From: Vibrio sp. S9_S30
Lineage (GTDB): Bacteria; Pseudomonadota; Gammaproteobacteria; Enterobacterales; Vibrionaceae
DNA: 64,000 nucleotides
Direction: 5' to 3'
NCBI RefSeq assembly: GCF_014694455.1
Contig: NZ_JAAUWT010000015.1
Span: 62,001-126,000 of the forward strand
How positions within the stretch are numbered: the stretch's first letter is position 1; each line of letters begins with the position of its first letter. Shown piece after piece: positions 24,462-33,390 of the stretch. A program made the position numbers and the translations under genes. The notes under the pieces are model-generated. The model was not told where the DNA came from. It did not search any database and saw nothing but the letters and a program-made list of their open reading frames with translations.

Positions 24462-26947
24462 AAATGACAAGACGTGCGTTTGTGAAAGCAAACGCAGCAG
24501 CATCGGCAGCCGCTGTTGCAGGTGTAACGCTACCTGCCTCGGCCACCAATCTGATTGCTAGCTCCGATCAAACTAAAATCACATGGGACAAAGCACCTTG
24601 TCGTTTTTGTGGAACGGGTTGTTCAGTATTAGTGGGCACTCAGGGAGGCAAAGTCGTTGCAACTCAGGGGGATCCAGAGGCGCCTGTCAATAAAGGCCTT
24701 AACTGCATCAAAGGTTACTTCCTTTCTAAGATCATGTATGGGAAAGATCGCCTGACTCAACCGCTGCTGCGCATGAAAGACGGCAAATTCCACAAAGACG
24801 GCGATTTTGCCCCAGTCTCTTGGGATACTGCGTTCGATATCATGGCAGAGAAGTGGAAAGAGGCATTGAAAAAACGAGGACCTGCGGGTGTCGGAATGTT
24901 TGGCTCTGGTCAATGGACTGTGATGGAAGGTTACGCTGCTGCTAAAATGATGAAAGCGGGTCTGAGGTCAAACAATATTGATCCAAATGCGCGTCACTGT
25001 ATGGCATCTGCCGTTGGTGCGTTCATGCGCTCATTCGGCATCGATGAGCCAATGGGATGCTATGATGACTTTGAACACGCAGACTCTTTCGTACTGTGGG
25101 GTTCAAACATGGCAGAAATGCACCCAGTACTTTGGACACGCATCACCGACCGCCGATTAAGCTTTCCGCACGTCAAAGTCAATGTTCTTTCAACCTATTA
25201 CCATCGTTCATTTGAACTGGCTGATCAGGGCTACATATTCGAGCCTCAAACTGACCTTGCTATCGCTAACTTTATTGCACATTACATTATCGAAAATGAT
25301 GCCGTTAACTGGGATTTTGTAAACAAGCACACCCATTTTAAGCAAGCGACGACGGACATCGGCTACGGATTACGTGACGATGATCCTATGCAGATTAAAG
25401 CTCAAAACCCGAACTCTGGGAAAATGAGTTCCATTTCCTTTGAAGAGTACAAGAAATCTGTTGCTCCTTATACCGTCGAAAAAGCCTCTGAAATGTCGGG
25501 GGTATCTCAAGACAAACTCATCGAGCTGGCCAAACAGTATGCAGATCCAAATACCAAAGTGATGTCGCTTTGGACGATGGGAATGAACCAACACACCCGT
25601 GGCGTTTGGATGAATAGCTTGATCTACAATATCCACCTGCTTACCGGAAAAATTTCCACTCCAGGAAACAGCCCATTCTCGTTAACTGGGCAGCCTTCAG
25701 CATGTGGCACGGCGCGAGAGGTGGGGACGTTTGCTCACCGCCTGCCTGCCGATATGGTCGTTGCGAATCCTAAGCACCGTGCATACGCAGAAAAAATATG
25801 GAACATTCCTCCGGGCGTTATTCCACCAAAACCTGGATACCACGCTGTTCTTCAAGACCGTATGTTAAAAGACGGTAAGCTCAATGCGTATTGGGTGATG
25901 TGTAATAACAACATGCAAGCAGGACCAAACATTAACAACGAACGTCTTCCTGGTTACAGAAACCCTGAAAACTTTATCGTGTGTTCGGACCCTTACCCAA
26001 CCGCCACAGCTCAAGCTGCTGATCTGATCTTGCCCACAGCAATGTGGATTGAGAAGGAAGGGGCATACGGGAATGCTGAACGTCGAACTCAGGCTTGGTA
26101 TCAACAAGTTAGTACCGTCGGAGAGGCAAAATCTGATCTTTGGCAAATCATGGAATTCTCCAAACGCTTTAAGATGGAAGAAGTTTGGACCGAAGAAATG
26201 CTAGATCAAGCGCCCCAATACAAGGGCAAAACGATGTACGACATGTTGTTTGCTAATGGGCAAGTAGATAAATACCCTATTGAGGAAGCTCGTGAGCTGA
26301 ACGACGATGCCCACCATTTTGGCTTCTATGTACAGAAAGGCTTATTTGAAGAATATGCTTCATTTGGCCGAGGTAAAGCTCACGATTTAGCACCTTACGA
26401 CGTATACCATCAAACTCGTGGTCTTCGCTGGCCTGTCGTAGATGGAAAAGAAACCCTATGGCGCTATAAAGAAGGTTCTGACCCATATGCGAAAAAAGGC
26501 TCTGGTTGGGATTTCTATGGTAAGCCCGATGGCAAAGCTTTCATTATTTCAGCACCTTATGAAGCGCCCCCTGAGTCGCCAGATTCTGAATTTGATCTCT
26601 GGTTGTGTACTGGTCGAGTTCTCGAGCATTGGCATACAGGCACAATGACAAGACGAGTACCAGAACTATACAAAGCGGTGCCTGACGCAGTGTGTTACAT
26701 CCACCCTGCTGACGCTAAAGCACGCGGTCTTCGCCGTGGTGATGAGGTTCTGATGTCCAACAAACGCGGTGAAGTAAGAGTACGAGTAGAAACTCGTGGC
26801 AGAAACCGCCCGCCTGAAGGCTTGGTATTTGTGCCTTTCTTCGACGCTAGAATCCTTATTAATAAGCTTATTCTTGACGCGACGGATCCGTTATCGAAAC
26901 AAACCGACTTTAAGAAGTGCCCAGTGAAAATAACCAAAATTGTGTAA
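24458..26947 (+). CDS. napA: Periplasmic nitrate reductase catalytic subunit NapA
   Basis: An 829-residue molybdoenzyme, the normal length. The twin-arginine signal (MTRRAFVKANAAASAAAVAG) directs Tat export. The [4Fe-4S] motif starts at APCRFCGTGCSVLVGT. The Mo ligand Cys is in NPNARHCMASAVGAFM (near residue 180), and downstream bis-MGD binding parts include PSACGTAREVGTFAHRLP and WIEKEGAYGNAERR. It reduces nitrate to nitrite in the periplasm, taking electrons from NapC through NapB. napD lies directly upstream, overlapping by four bases. A GC-rich hairpin separates it from napB. Confidence 0.95.
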   Translation: MKMTRRAFVKANAAASAAAVAGVTLPASATNLIASSDQTKITWDKAPCRFCGTGCSVLVGTQGGKVVATQGDPEAPVNKGLNCIKGYFLSKIMYGKDRLTQPLLRMKDGKFHKDGDFAPVSWDTAFDIMAEKWKEALKKRGPAGVGMFGSGQWTVMEGYAAAKMMKAGLRSNNIDPNARHCMASAVGAFMRSFGIDEPMGCYDDFEHADSFVLWGSNMAEMHPVLWTRITDRRLSFPHVKVNVLSTYYHRSFELADQGYIFEPQTDLAIANFIAHYIIENDAVNWDFVNKHTHFKQATTDIGYGLRDDDPMQIKAQNPNSGKMSSISFEEYKKSVAPYTVEKASEMSGVSQDKLIELAKQYADPNTKVMSLWTMGMNQHTRGVWMNSLIYNIHLLTGKISTPGNSPFSLTGQPSACGTAREVGTFAHRLPADMVVANPKHRAYAEKIWNIPPGVIPPKPGYHAVLQDRMLKDGKLNAYWVMCNNNMQAGPNINNERLPGYRNPENFIVCSDPYPTATAQAADLILPTAMWIEKEGAYGNAERRTQAWYQQVSTVGEAKSDLWQIMEFSKRFKMEEVWTEEMLDQAPQYKGKTMYDMLFANGQVDKYPIEEARELNDDAHHFGFYVQKGLFEEYASFGRGKAHDLAPYDVYHQTRGLRWPVVDGKETLWRYKEGSDPYAKKGSGWDFYGKPDGKAFIISAPYEAPPESPDSEFDLWLCTGRVLEHWHTGTMTRRVPELYKAVPDAVCYIHPADAKARGLRRGDEVLMSNKRGEVRVRVETRGRNRPPEGLVFVPFFDARILINKLILDATDPLSKQTDFKKCPVKITKIV

Positions 26948-26970
26948 TCAAAAAGTCGAAAGATAGCACT

Positions 26971-26989
26971 GACCGCCGTAGCGGCGGTC
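26971..26989 (+). other. Hairpin between napA and napB
   Basis: GACCGCCG-TAG-CGGCGGTC, a perfect eight-pair stem with a three-base loop. No T run follows, so it is more likely an mRNA stability or processing element than a terminator. Confidence 0.6.
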
Positions 26990-27023
26990 TGATCGAAATT
27001 TAGCCACAAGGCGGAGATTTATA

Positions 27024-27482
27024 ATGAAAAAACTCATGTTAACACTGCTGTCGGTGGGTGCAGTTTTAAGTGGAGCAGCGATTGCTGAACTTGAAAATCC
27101 AGGTGGAATTGGTGGCGTAGAATCGCTTCGCGGCGCAAGCGAGCTGGAAGCCACTCGCCCTGCAGATGATTTTAAAAAATACCCACGTGAACAGGTACTG
27201 GATAGTAGCTATGTTTATCAACCGCCACTGATTCCTCATAACATTCGTGGTTATGAAGTGTCTTTGAACGCAAATAAATGCCTTGCTTGCCACAGTTGGA
27301 AAAACGCAAAAGAAATGGGAGCCACGAAAGTGAGTGTAACCCACTACGTAAACCGTGAAGATGCTGTGTTAGCAGACATGTCACCAAGACGTTACTTTTG
27401 TCTGCAATGTCATGTCCCTCAAGCAAACGCAAAGCCGCTTGTAGAAAACGAGTTTAAGAGTGTCGACTCACTAAATAAGTGA
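27024..27482 (+). CDS. napB: Periplasmic nitrate reductase, dihaem cytochrome c subunit NapB
   Basis: A 152-residue protein with a Sec signal peptide (LMLTLLSVGAVLSGAAIA). Two c-type haem sites, CLACH and CLQCH, and NapB features such as PPLIPHNIRGYEVSLNANKC and SPRRYFCLQCHVPQ are present. It passes electrons from NapC to NapA in the periplasm. A Shine-Dalgarno (AAGGCGGAG) stands well before the ATG. Fourth gene of the nap operon. Confidence 0.93.
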   Translation: MKKLMLTLLSVGAVLSGAAIAELENPGGIGGVESLRGASELEATRPADDFKKYPREQVLDSSYVYQPPLIPHNIRGYEVSLNANKCLACHSWKNAKEMGATKVSVTHYVNREDAVLADMSPRRYFCLQCHVPQANAKPLVENEFKSVDSLNK

Positions 27483-27507
27483 TTGGTCACTCCATAAGAG
27501 GCGAATT

Positions 27508-28086
27508 ATGAATATACTAAAAGCGTTTTGGAAGAGACTAACAAGCCCTAGCAAGGCAGCCGTTGGGGTTGTGCTTTTTATGGGGTTTGCAGGAGGTTTA
27601 CTCTTCTGGGGAGCCTTCAACACGGGTATGGAAGCCACAAACTCAGAAGAGTTCTGTTCTGGCTGTCACGCTCCTATCGTTGCTGAAATACAGGAAACGA
27701 TTCACTACTCTAATCGTTCTGGCGTTCGCGCGATCTGTTCGGATTGCCACGTTCCCCATGAATGGAGCGATAAAATTGTTCGCAAAGTTCAAGCATCTAA
27801 AGAGCTGTTTGCTCACTTTGTATTAAAAACCATAGACACCCCAGAGAAATTCCAAGACCGCCGCGCCTACCTTGCTGAAAGGGAGTGGTCGCGATTAAAG
27901 AAAAACGATTCTTTAGAATGTCGCAATTGTCACGAATTTGATTTTATGGATTTCTCCGAACAAAGTGCAAGAAGTGCCAAGCAGCATTCTTCAGCTTTGG
28001 CCTCTGGTGAAAAAACATGTGTTGATTGCCATAAGGGCATCGCGCACAAATTACCTGATATGCATGGCGTAGAAGGCTGGCAATAA
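27508..28086 (+). CDS. napC: Tetrahaem quinol dehydrogenase NapC
   Basis: A 192-residue NapC/NirT-family cytochrome. One N-terminal membrane anchor (AAVGVVLFMGFAGGLLFWGA) is followed by four haem sites: CSGCH, CSDCH, CRNCH and CVDCH. The last continues as CHKGIAHKLP, a family signature. It takes electrons from quinol in the inner membrane and hands them to NapB. There is no napGH in the cluster, so NapC is the only quinol route seen here. Confidence 0.94.
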   Translation: MNILKAFWKRLTSPSKAAVGVVLFMGFAGGLLFWGAFNTGMEATNSEEFCSGCHAPIVAEIQETIHYSNRSGVRAICSDCHVPHEWSDKIVRKVQASKELFAHFVLKTIDTPEKFQDRRAYLAEREWSRLKKNDSLECRNCHEFDFMDFSEQSARSAKQHSSALASGEKTCVDCHKGIAHKLPDMHGVEGWQ

Positions 28087-28096
28087 GGAGGTTTCA

Positions 28097-28234
28097 ATGA
28101 GTAATTTAGAATCAATTATCTGGTACGTATTAGGCTACTCTGCAATGCCAGTCATCATCATTAGCGGTTTTTTAGGCGTAGCTGCTGTGTCTTTATGGCT
28201 ACTATCGTTTGGGAAAGATAAAGAAGTGAATTAA
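28097..28234 (+). CDS. Small membrane protein of the nap operon (TIGR02808-type)
   Basis: Forty-five residues: MSNLESIIWYVLGYSAMPVI, then a single hydrophobic helix and a charged end GKDKEVN. AAGGAGG lies seven bases upstream, an almost perfect ribosome-binding site. It starts 10 bases after napC and before the operon terminator. I recognise it as the short family found at the end of vibrio and shewanella nap operons. Its role is unknown; a membrane helper of NapC is a guess. Confidence 0.8.
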   Translation: MSNLESIIWYVLGYSAMPVIIISGFLGVAAVSLWLLSFGKDKEVN

Positions 28235-28274
28235 TCGATACCTTTAGCTTACTAAGACCGTTATGTATGAAAAG

Positions 28275-28301
28275 AAAACTCCCACTTTTGTGGGAGTTTT
28301 T
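28275..28301. terminator. Bidirectional terminator between the nap and pha operons
   Basis: AAAACTCCCAC and GTGGGAGTTTT form an 11-bp stem with a four-base loop, followed by T on the plus strand and preceded by A's. It serves both converging operons. Confidence 0.88.
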
Positions 28302-28344
28302 GTATTAGCCAACTGTGTTGTTAGTATTTGTGCTTCGAGCAATA

Positions 28345-30150
28345 TTAGGCGGTTTCCGCTTCTTTCTTTTTCACTATATCTTCAATTACTGGCAACGTTT
28401 GTTTTACATAGTTTCCAGGAGCGGACCCCAAGACTGGGTAGTCTTCGTTACCTATACTAAATGGTTCTCGCTGCTCTTCTGGGTTGAAGCGCGACAGCCA
28501 TTTATCCCAATGCAACCACCAAGAGCCATTATGGTGCTCAGCATTCGTCATCCACTCTTCAGCTGTCTCCTCAAGATTATCGTTTGTCCAATAACCGTAC
28601 TTTTCCTTATCAGGGTGGTTAACAATTCCGGCGATATGACCCGACTCACCAAGAACAAATGTCTTGTTGCCTCCGGTGTTAAGAGCGCCACAATAAGTAC
28701 CTTGCCACAGAGCGATATGATCGTCTTTCGTAGAAATAAAGTAGCTCGGGATACGGATTTTCTTGAGATCAATCCATACGCCGCCGATTTTCACACCTTT
28801 GTCTTTCACAAGCTTATTCTCTAAATAAAGCTGACGAAGAAGGAAGTTGTGTGTATTGGCTGCCACATTGGTGCTGTCACTGTTCCAGTACAGTAAGTCA
28901 AAATCTACAGGGCTATTACCCTTTAAGTAGTTATCAACGTAGTAGTTCCAGTATAGGCTGTTTTCACGCAATAAACTGAATGTTACGCTGAGTGAACGCC
29001 CATCCATGTAACCTTGTAAATTGTTCTGGACTTCAATCGCTCGAATGACAGTGTCATTTATGTACGCACCAACTTCCCCAGGCTGTGAGAAATCTAGTAA
29101 CGTCGTGAAGAAAGACGCGGATTTAATGCGCTTTTTCATTCTTTTCGCAGCATAGTAAGCAACAGTAGAAGCCAATACCGTTCCACCAATACAATACCCA
29201 GCAGCATTAATTTGCTCCTGACCAGTAATCGATTCAATGGCATTTACTGCTTTTACTACTCCCTCGGTTACATAATCACCAAACTCAATTTTTGCCTGTG
29301 ATGGTCCCGGATTGCGCCAAGACATCATAAATACGGCATGACCTTGTTCTAGCAACCACCTCACCAATGAGTTTTTCTCTCTTAGGTCAAGAATGTAGTA
29401 TTTATTGATGAACGGCGGAACAATCAATAGAGGTGTTGCATTGACTTGCTTTGTAAGAGGGCGATATTGAATGAGCTCAAATAGCTCATTTTGGAAAACC
29501 ACTTCCCCTTTCGTATTTGCAACGTGCTCACCGATCTGGAATGAGTCCGTATTGGTCATGCGGATTTTAAGAATGTCCGCACTTGCTTCAACATCTTCTC
29601 TGAAGTGCTGAAGACCAGTTACCAAGTTTTCGCCATTTTTCTCCATCGTCAGTTTAAGTAACTCTGGATTAGTCGCAATAAAATTACTTGGTGACATCGC
29701 ATTAATTGTCTGACGAGAAAAGAAATTCAATCTTTCTTTCGTTTTCTCATCTAACCCTTCAACTGCGTTAATCGTGTCCATGTAGGTACGACTGAACAAT
29801 AGGTAAGATTGTTTAATGAAGTTATAAAAAGCGTCTTCTTGCCAAGCTTTGTCTTGAAAACGTTTATCGCCTTTTTCAGATTCTATGACCGAATCTTTAT
29901 TGGCTTGAAGTGCGACTTTTTGCCAAATTTCTAGCTGCTGCTCCCACCATTTAGTTTGAACTTCCAGCAATGCAGCTGGTTGTTGAGCGGCTTTTTCTAG
30001 TAATTCTGCGGTATCTTCAAGGCTGATTTCTTGCATTGCCTTGCTTAGAGGGGTATTTACGGCTGCCTTGCCTTGCTCAAGATCTTTCCACCATTGCTGG
30101 TTGCTCTCTTGGAGCTTAACAAGGTAGTCCGATAAGAAGTTTTGAAACAT
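28345..30150 (-). CDS. phaC: Class I poly(3-hydroxyalkanoate) synthase PhaC
   Basis: A 601-residue polyester synthase. It has the lipase-like box GYCIGGT with the nucleophile Cys (near residue 318), the Asp in TKDDHIALW (near 475) and the His in GESGHIAGIVN (near 503). NWWRNPGPSQ-like MSWRNPGPSQAKIEF and the N-terminal PhaC_N domain (about 90-260) are present. It polymerises (R)-3-hydroxyacyl-CoA into PHB granules in the cytoplasm. No PhaE subunit is needed at this length (class I). It is the last gene of phaB-phaA-phasin-phaC, and a hairpin with a U run lies just before it. Confidence 0.93.
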   Translation of the reverse strand: MFQNFLSDYLVKLQESNQQWWKDLEQGKAAVNTPLSKAMQEISLEDTAELLEKAAQQPAALLEVQTKWWEQQLEIWQKVALQANKDSVIESEKGDKRFQDKAWQEDAFYNFIKQSYLLFSRTYMDTINAVEGLDEKTKERLNFFSRQTINAMSPSNFIATNPELLKLTMEKNGENLVTGLQHFREDVEASADILKIRMTNTDSFQIGEHVANTKGEVVFQNELFELIQYRPLTKQVNATPLLIVPPFINKYYILDLREKNSLVRWLLEQGHAVFMMSWRNPGPSQAKIEFGDYVTEGVVKAVNAIESITGQEQINAAGYCIGGTVLASTVAYYAAKRMKKRIKSASFFTTLLDFSQPGEVGAYINDTVIRAIEVQNNLQGYMDGRSLSVTFSLLRENSLYWNYYVDNYLKGNSPVDFDLLYWNSDSTNVAANTHNFLLRQLYLENKLVKDKGVKIGGVWIDLKKIRIPSYFISTKDDHIALWQGTYCGALNTGGNKTFVLGESGHIAGIVNHPDKEKYGYWTNDNLEETAEEWMTNAEHHNGSWWLHWDKWLSRFNPEEQREPFSIGNEDYPVLGSAPGNYVKQTLPVIEDIVKKKEAETA

Positions 30151-30179
30151 GATAAAACCCTTTCATCGGATCAAGAAAA

Positions 30180-30199
30180 CGCCACCCAGTAGGGTGGCG
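30180..30199 (-). terminator. Internal terminator/attenuator between the phasin gene and phaC
   Basis: CGCCACCC and GGGTGGCG give an eight-pair stem with a four-base loop; on the minus strand it is followed by TTTTC. It begins a few bases after the phasin stop, so part of the transcript probably ends here and phaC is made in smaller amounts. Confidence 0.7.
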
Positions 30200-30207
30200 C
30201 CATCATC

Positions 30208-30555
30208 TTAAGCTGGAGTAGAAGCTTTCAGATTTTCTGTAGTAATACTCTCAACATCATCTTTGAATTCAGTTGCAATGGATTGCAGTTTATTGCTGTC
30301 TTCTGTTAGTTGCTGAGAAAGACGCGTAAGTACAGACAATTGCTGGTTGCTGAATGAAGCTAAAGACGTGACATCTCTTACTTCACTTGCGGCTTTCAGC
30401 TGAGAAAGACCTAACTCACTGTATGCGCGCAAAGCGTTTAGGTGTAGTTCGGTCACTACTTCAGCGTTTTTCGTGATCAGTTTGTTGAACTTTGTGTAAG
30501 GTTCAAACGTTTTTTCAGTTTGGTCAGTGAATACTTTAAAAATATCTGTGTACAT
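30208..30555 (-). CDS. phaP: Phasin family protein
   Basis: A 115-residue helical protein. It starts MYTDIFKVFTDQTEKTFEPY, then TKFNKLITKNAEVVTELHLN, as in the phasin_2 family. AGGAGAG precedes the ATG at 30555; the frame is open upstream without a better site. Phasins coat PHB granules and are made in large amounts. It lies between phaA and phaC, with a hairpin on each side (TTGAGGC/GCCTCAA at 30608-30625 upstream, the terminator at 30180 downstream). Confidence 0.88.
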   Translation of the reverse strand: MYTDIFKVFTDQTEKTFEPYTKFNKLITKNAEVVTELHLNALRAYSELGLSQLKAASEVRDVTSLASFSNQQLSVLTRLSQQLTEDSNKLQSIATEFKDDVESITTENLKASTPA

Positions 30556-30640
30556 GATGTCTCTCCTGATAAACAAATTTCCATTGAGTGAATCGATTTC
30601 AAATCATTTGAGGCAATAGCCTCAATGAGTAAAACAGCCT

Positions 30641-31846
30641 TTAACTGCGTCTAAGTACCACGGCAGTTCCCATTCCACCGCCAATACATAGTGATGCAAC
30701 ACCGGAACTACTGCCCTGACGCTCCATCTCATGAATTAGAGATACAATGATTCGGTTTCCAGATGCCCCTAAAGGGTGACCTAGTGCAATTGCGCCGCCA
30801 TTCAGGTTAGCTTTTGAAAGAATTGCTTCTTTTTCTACTTCATGATGGTCAGCCAGTTGATAAACGACACCCAATGCTTGCGCGGCAAACGCCTCATTGA
30901 GCTCAAACACATCCACATCTGAGATAGAAAGTTCGGCTTTGCTTAGAGCGGATGTCACGGCTTTAACAGGTCCCAATCCCATTACTTTTGGATCCAAACC
31001 TGTCTGAGCATAGGAAACCAACTCGCAAAGAGGCGTTAGATTCAAACGCTTTACTGCGGACTCAGAGGCTACGACGAGCGCACTTGCACCATCGTTAATG
31101 CCAGATGCGTTGCCCGCCGTTACCGTACCTTCTCTATCGAAGGCAGGTCGTAGCTTTTGCAAACCAGCTAGGCTTGCATCCGCTTTGGGGTATTCATCGG
31201 TATCAAATATGATCGTTTCTCGGCGGCTCTTCACTTCAACAGGCACAATTTCTTGCTTGAATTTCCCTGCTTCTATCGCAGCAACCGCTTTTTGCTGGCT
31301 CGACAGTGCGTATTCATCTTGAGTTTCGCGAGTTAAACCGACTTCTTTGGCTATATTTTCAGCCGTCACACCCATATGATACTGATTGAAAAAATCGGTT
31401 AAGCCATCTGATACAAGCAGATCTTTGAAATTGAGATCGCCCATTTTGTGCCCTTGGCGTAAGCTTGTTGGGGCAGCAAAAGGAATTTGCGACATGACTT
31501 CAACGCCAGCAGCAACCACTACTTCTGCATCACCACTGCGGATATGTGAAGCGGCATCCATCAACGTTTTCATGCCACTGCCACAGACCATATTCAGTGT
31601 GTATGCTGGTACAGTTTCAGGTACACCAGCAAAAATGGCAGCTTGACGACCTATGCTCATGCCTTGCCCTGCACCCACGACGTTTCCGACAATCACTTCA
31701 TCTACGTCAGCAGGTTGAACATTCGCCGCTTCTAGAGCCCCTTTGATTGCAACCGCACCTAGTTCACCAGCGGGTACATCTTTCAGAGTGCCACCAAACG
31801 CGCCAATAGCAGTACGCTTTGCGCCGACGATATAAACTTTTTCCAT
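30641..31846 (-). CDS. phaA: Acetyl-CoA acetyltransferase (beta-ketothiolase)
   Basis: A 401-residue thiolase. The acyl-accepting Cys is in NMVCGSGMKTLMDA, and the C-terminal catalytic pair is in GGAIALGHPLGASG and CIGGGMGTAVVLRR. It condenses two acetyl-CoA to acetoacetyl-CoA, the first step of PHB synthesis, in the cytoplasm. It follows phaB at about 25 bp and is followed by the phasin gene. Confidence 0.93.
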   Translation of the reverse strand: MEKVYIVGAKRTAIGAFGGTLKDVPAGELGAVAIKGALEAANVQPADVDEVIVGNVVGAGQGMSIGRQAAIFAGVPETVPAYTLNMVCGSGMKTLMDAASHIRSGDAEVVVAAGVEVMSQIPFAAPTSLRQGHKMGDLNFKDLLVSDGLTDFFNQYHMGVTAENIAKEVGLTRETQDEYALSSQQKAVAAIEAGKFKQEIVPVEVKSRRETIIFDTDEYPKADASLAGLQKLRPAFDREGTVTAGNASGINDGASALVVASESAVKRLNLTPLCELVSYAQTGLDPKVMGLGPVKAVTSALSKAELSISDVDVFELNEAFAAQALGVVYQLADHHEVEKEAILSKANLNGGAIALGHPLGASGNRIIVSLIHEMERQGSSSGVASLCIGGGMGTAVVLRRS

Positions 31847-31871
31847 TGTAGAATCCTTAATAAATTTGAAG

Positions 31872-32612
31872 TTAACTCATGTACATACCGCCATTCACCG
31901 ACAATGTTTCGCCGGTAATATAGGCAGCTGCATCGCTTGCTAGATAGCTGACCGCTTTTGCGATCTCTTCTGGCGTTGCGAGTCTCTTCATTGGGATGCC
32001 ACTTTTAATGGACTCAAGTACGTCTTCTCTAATAGCCGTAACCATAGGTGTCGCTGTGTAACCAGGAGCAACAACGTTAACTGTAACGCCCGAACGTGCA
32101 CCTTCGGCAGCCAGTGATTTAGAAAAACCAATCATCCCGGCTTTAGCAGCCGCGTAGTTAGCTTGTCCAAACTGACCTTTTAGACCGTTTACTGAGGAAA
32201 TATTGATAATTCGCCCACCGCCTTTCTCGCACATAGCGGAAAAAAGAGGTTGGGTAACATTGAATAGACTGTTTAAGTTGGTATTAATGACTTCAAACCA
32301 ACTGTCAGCCGACATTTTTTTGAAGACTCCATCTCTGGTAATTCCAGCGTTGTTAATAACAACATCTGGTGTACCTTCTTCTATGAGAACTTTCTCAAGC
32401 CTTTCCCTGCATTCTGCAGTGTTCGTTACGTCAAGTTCCAAGAGCAAGACTTGCTCTTCAGTGAATTGCTTCTCATCGAACCATTTCTTTGCACATTGAT
32501 AATTACCAGTGTAGTAGGTCGCGATAACACGATACCCCTCACTAACCAATTGTGTGCTAATAGCCGACCCGATTCCTCCCTTGGAACCAGTGATCAAAGC
32601 GAGTTTTTCCAT
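31872..32612 (-). CDS. phaB: Acetoacetyl-CoA reductase (NADPH)
   Basis: A 246-residue short-chain dehydrogenase, the standard PhaB length. The cofactor motif ITGSKGGIGSAI is followed by NNAGITRDGVFKKM, the catalytic SSVNGLKGQFGQANYAAAKAG (Ser, Tyr and Lys) and a C-terminal GETLSVNGGMYMS. It makes (R)-3-hydroxybutyryl-CoA for PhaC. I placed the start at 32612 (CGGAG upstream, family length) and not at the longer 262-codon frame. First gene of the operon. Confidence 0.93.
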   Translation of the reverse strand: MEKLALITGSKGGIGSAISTQLVSEGYRVIATYYTGNYQCAKKWFDEKQFTEEQVLLLELDVTNTAECRERLEKVLIEEGTPDVVINNAGITRDGVFKKMSADSWFEVINTNLNSLFNVTQPLFSAMCEKGGGRIINISSVNGLKGQFGQANYAAAKAGMIGFSKSLAAEGARSGVTVNVVAPGYTATPMVTAIREDVLESIKSGIPMKRLATPEEIAKAVSYLASDAAAYITGETLSVNGGMYMS

Positions 32613-33390
32613 TAATGACTCCGTTCTTACAACAAGCGTGACGCAAGACGTCAAAACCAACTGACGTTATTTCAACGTCTCAATGAGATTCGTTATTAAA
32701 TTGTTTAATACGTTCATAGATTCTGTTTTTTAATTTAATTGAATTCTATGACGTTTTTATTTCTTGTTATTTAAAATAATCAACATTCCTAATAAATCCA
32801 TACGCAAAGTTTTATTTATCCTAAAAACAAGATCACAGTCTCAAATATCACACACTTATGTTAACAAAGCGATAAGCAAGAAACCTATTGTTTACAAATT
32901 AGAAACATTAGCATGCCAATATCGAAACAAAATCATATATATCAACAACTTACAAACATATATAAATAAATGTATAATTAAAGAAGTGAGATAATATTTT
33001 TATTTTCATAAAACAAATTAAGAGCGGTGACAAATAAAACCATTATTCATCATTGAATTACGATGACACTTATATCATCAGGATTTTTTTGAGTGATTTG
33101 TAATATTATATTTATAAAACATTAATGAATATATAATCGTATGGTATTTACTTTTATATAAATATAAAAAGAACCAAGCGTTAATGGTAGGTTGAATATT
33201 TCATTCTGCATTCATTCATAAAACTCATGTTAAAACTGCTCATCCAACATGGTAAAACGATGCGTCACCTAAATCATAATATTTGAAATAGGCGCCACTT
33301 TTATTCGTTTTTAGCTGACTAATTGGATAAAAAGCAACTTGGCTTATATGTCCTATTTTCCAAGTTGCTTTAAACGAATGTGAAGGGAAT
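32613..33390. other. Long AT-rich gene-free region upstream of phaB
   Basis: About 780 bp, markedly more AT-rich than its surroundings, with many runs of A and T. It includes the phaB promoter side at 32613-32760 and the terminator of the TraF-like gene at 33331-33371. A 76-codon frame (32764-32994) is AT-driven and unsupported. It may bind H-NS or hold unrecognised regulatory RNA. Confidence 0.5.
33331..33371 (-). terminator. Terminator after the TraF-like gene
   Basis: AAAGCAACTTGG and CCAAGTTGCTTT form a 12-bp stem; on the minus strand TTTTTATCC follows. Confidence 0.8.

Noticed and set aside
28315..28824. 169-codon plus-strand frame opposite the end of phaC
   Set aside because: phaC is certain on the other strand and its catalytic Asp and His are encoded here.
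32764..32994. 76-codon frame in the AT-rich gap
   Set aside because: Residue makeup (I, N, K, Y) is only what AT-rich DNA gives; no ribosome site.
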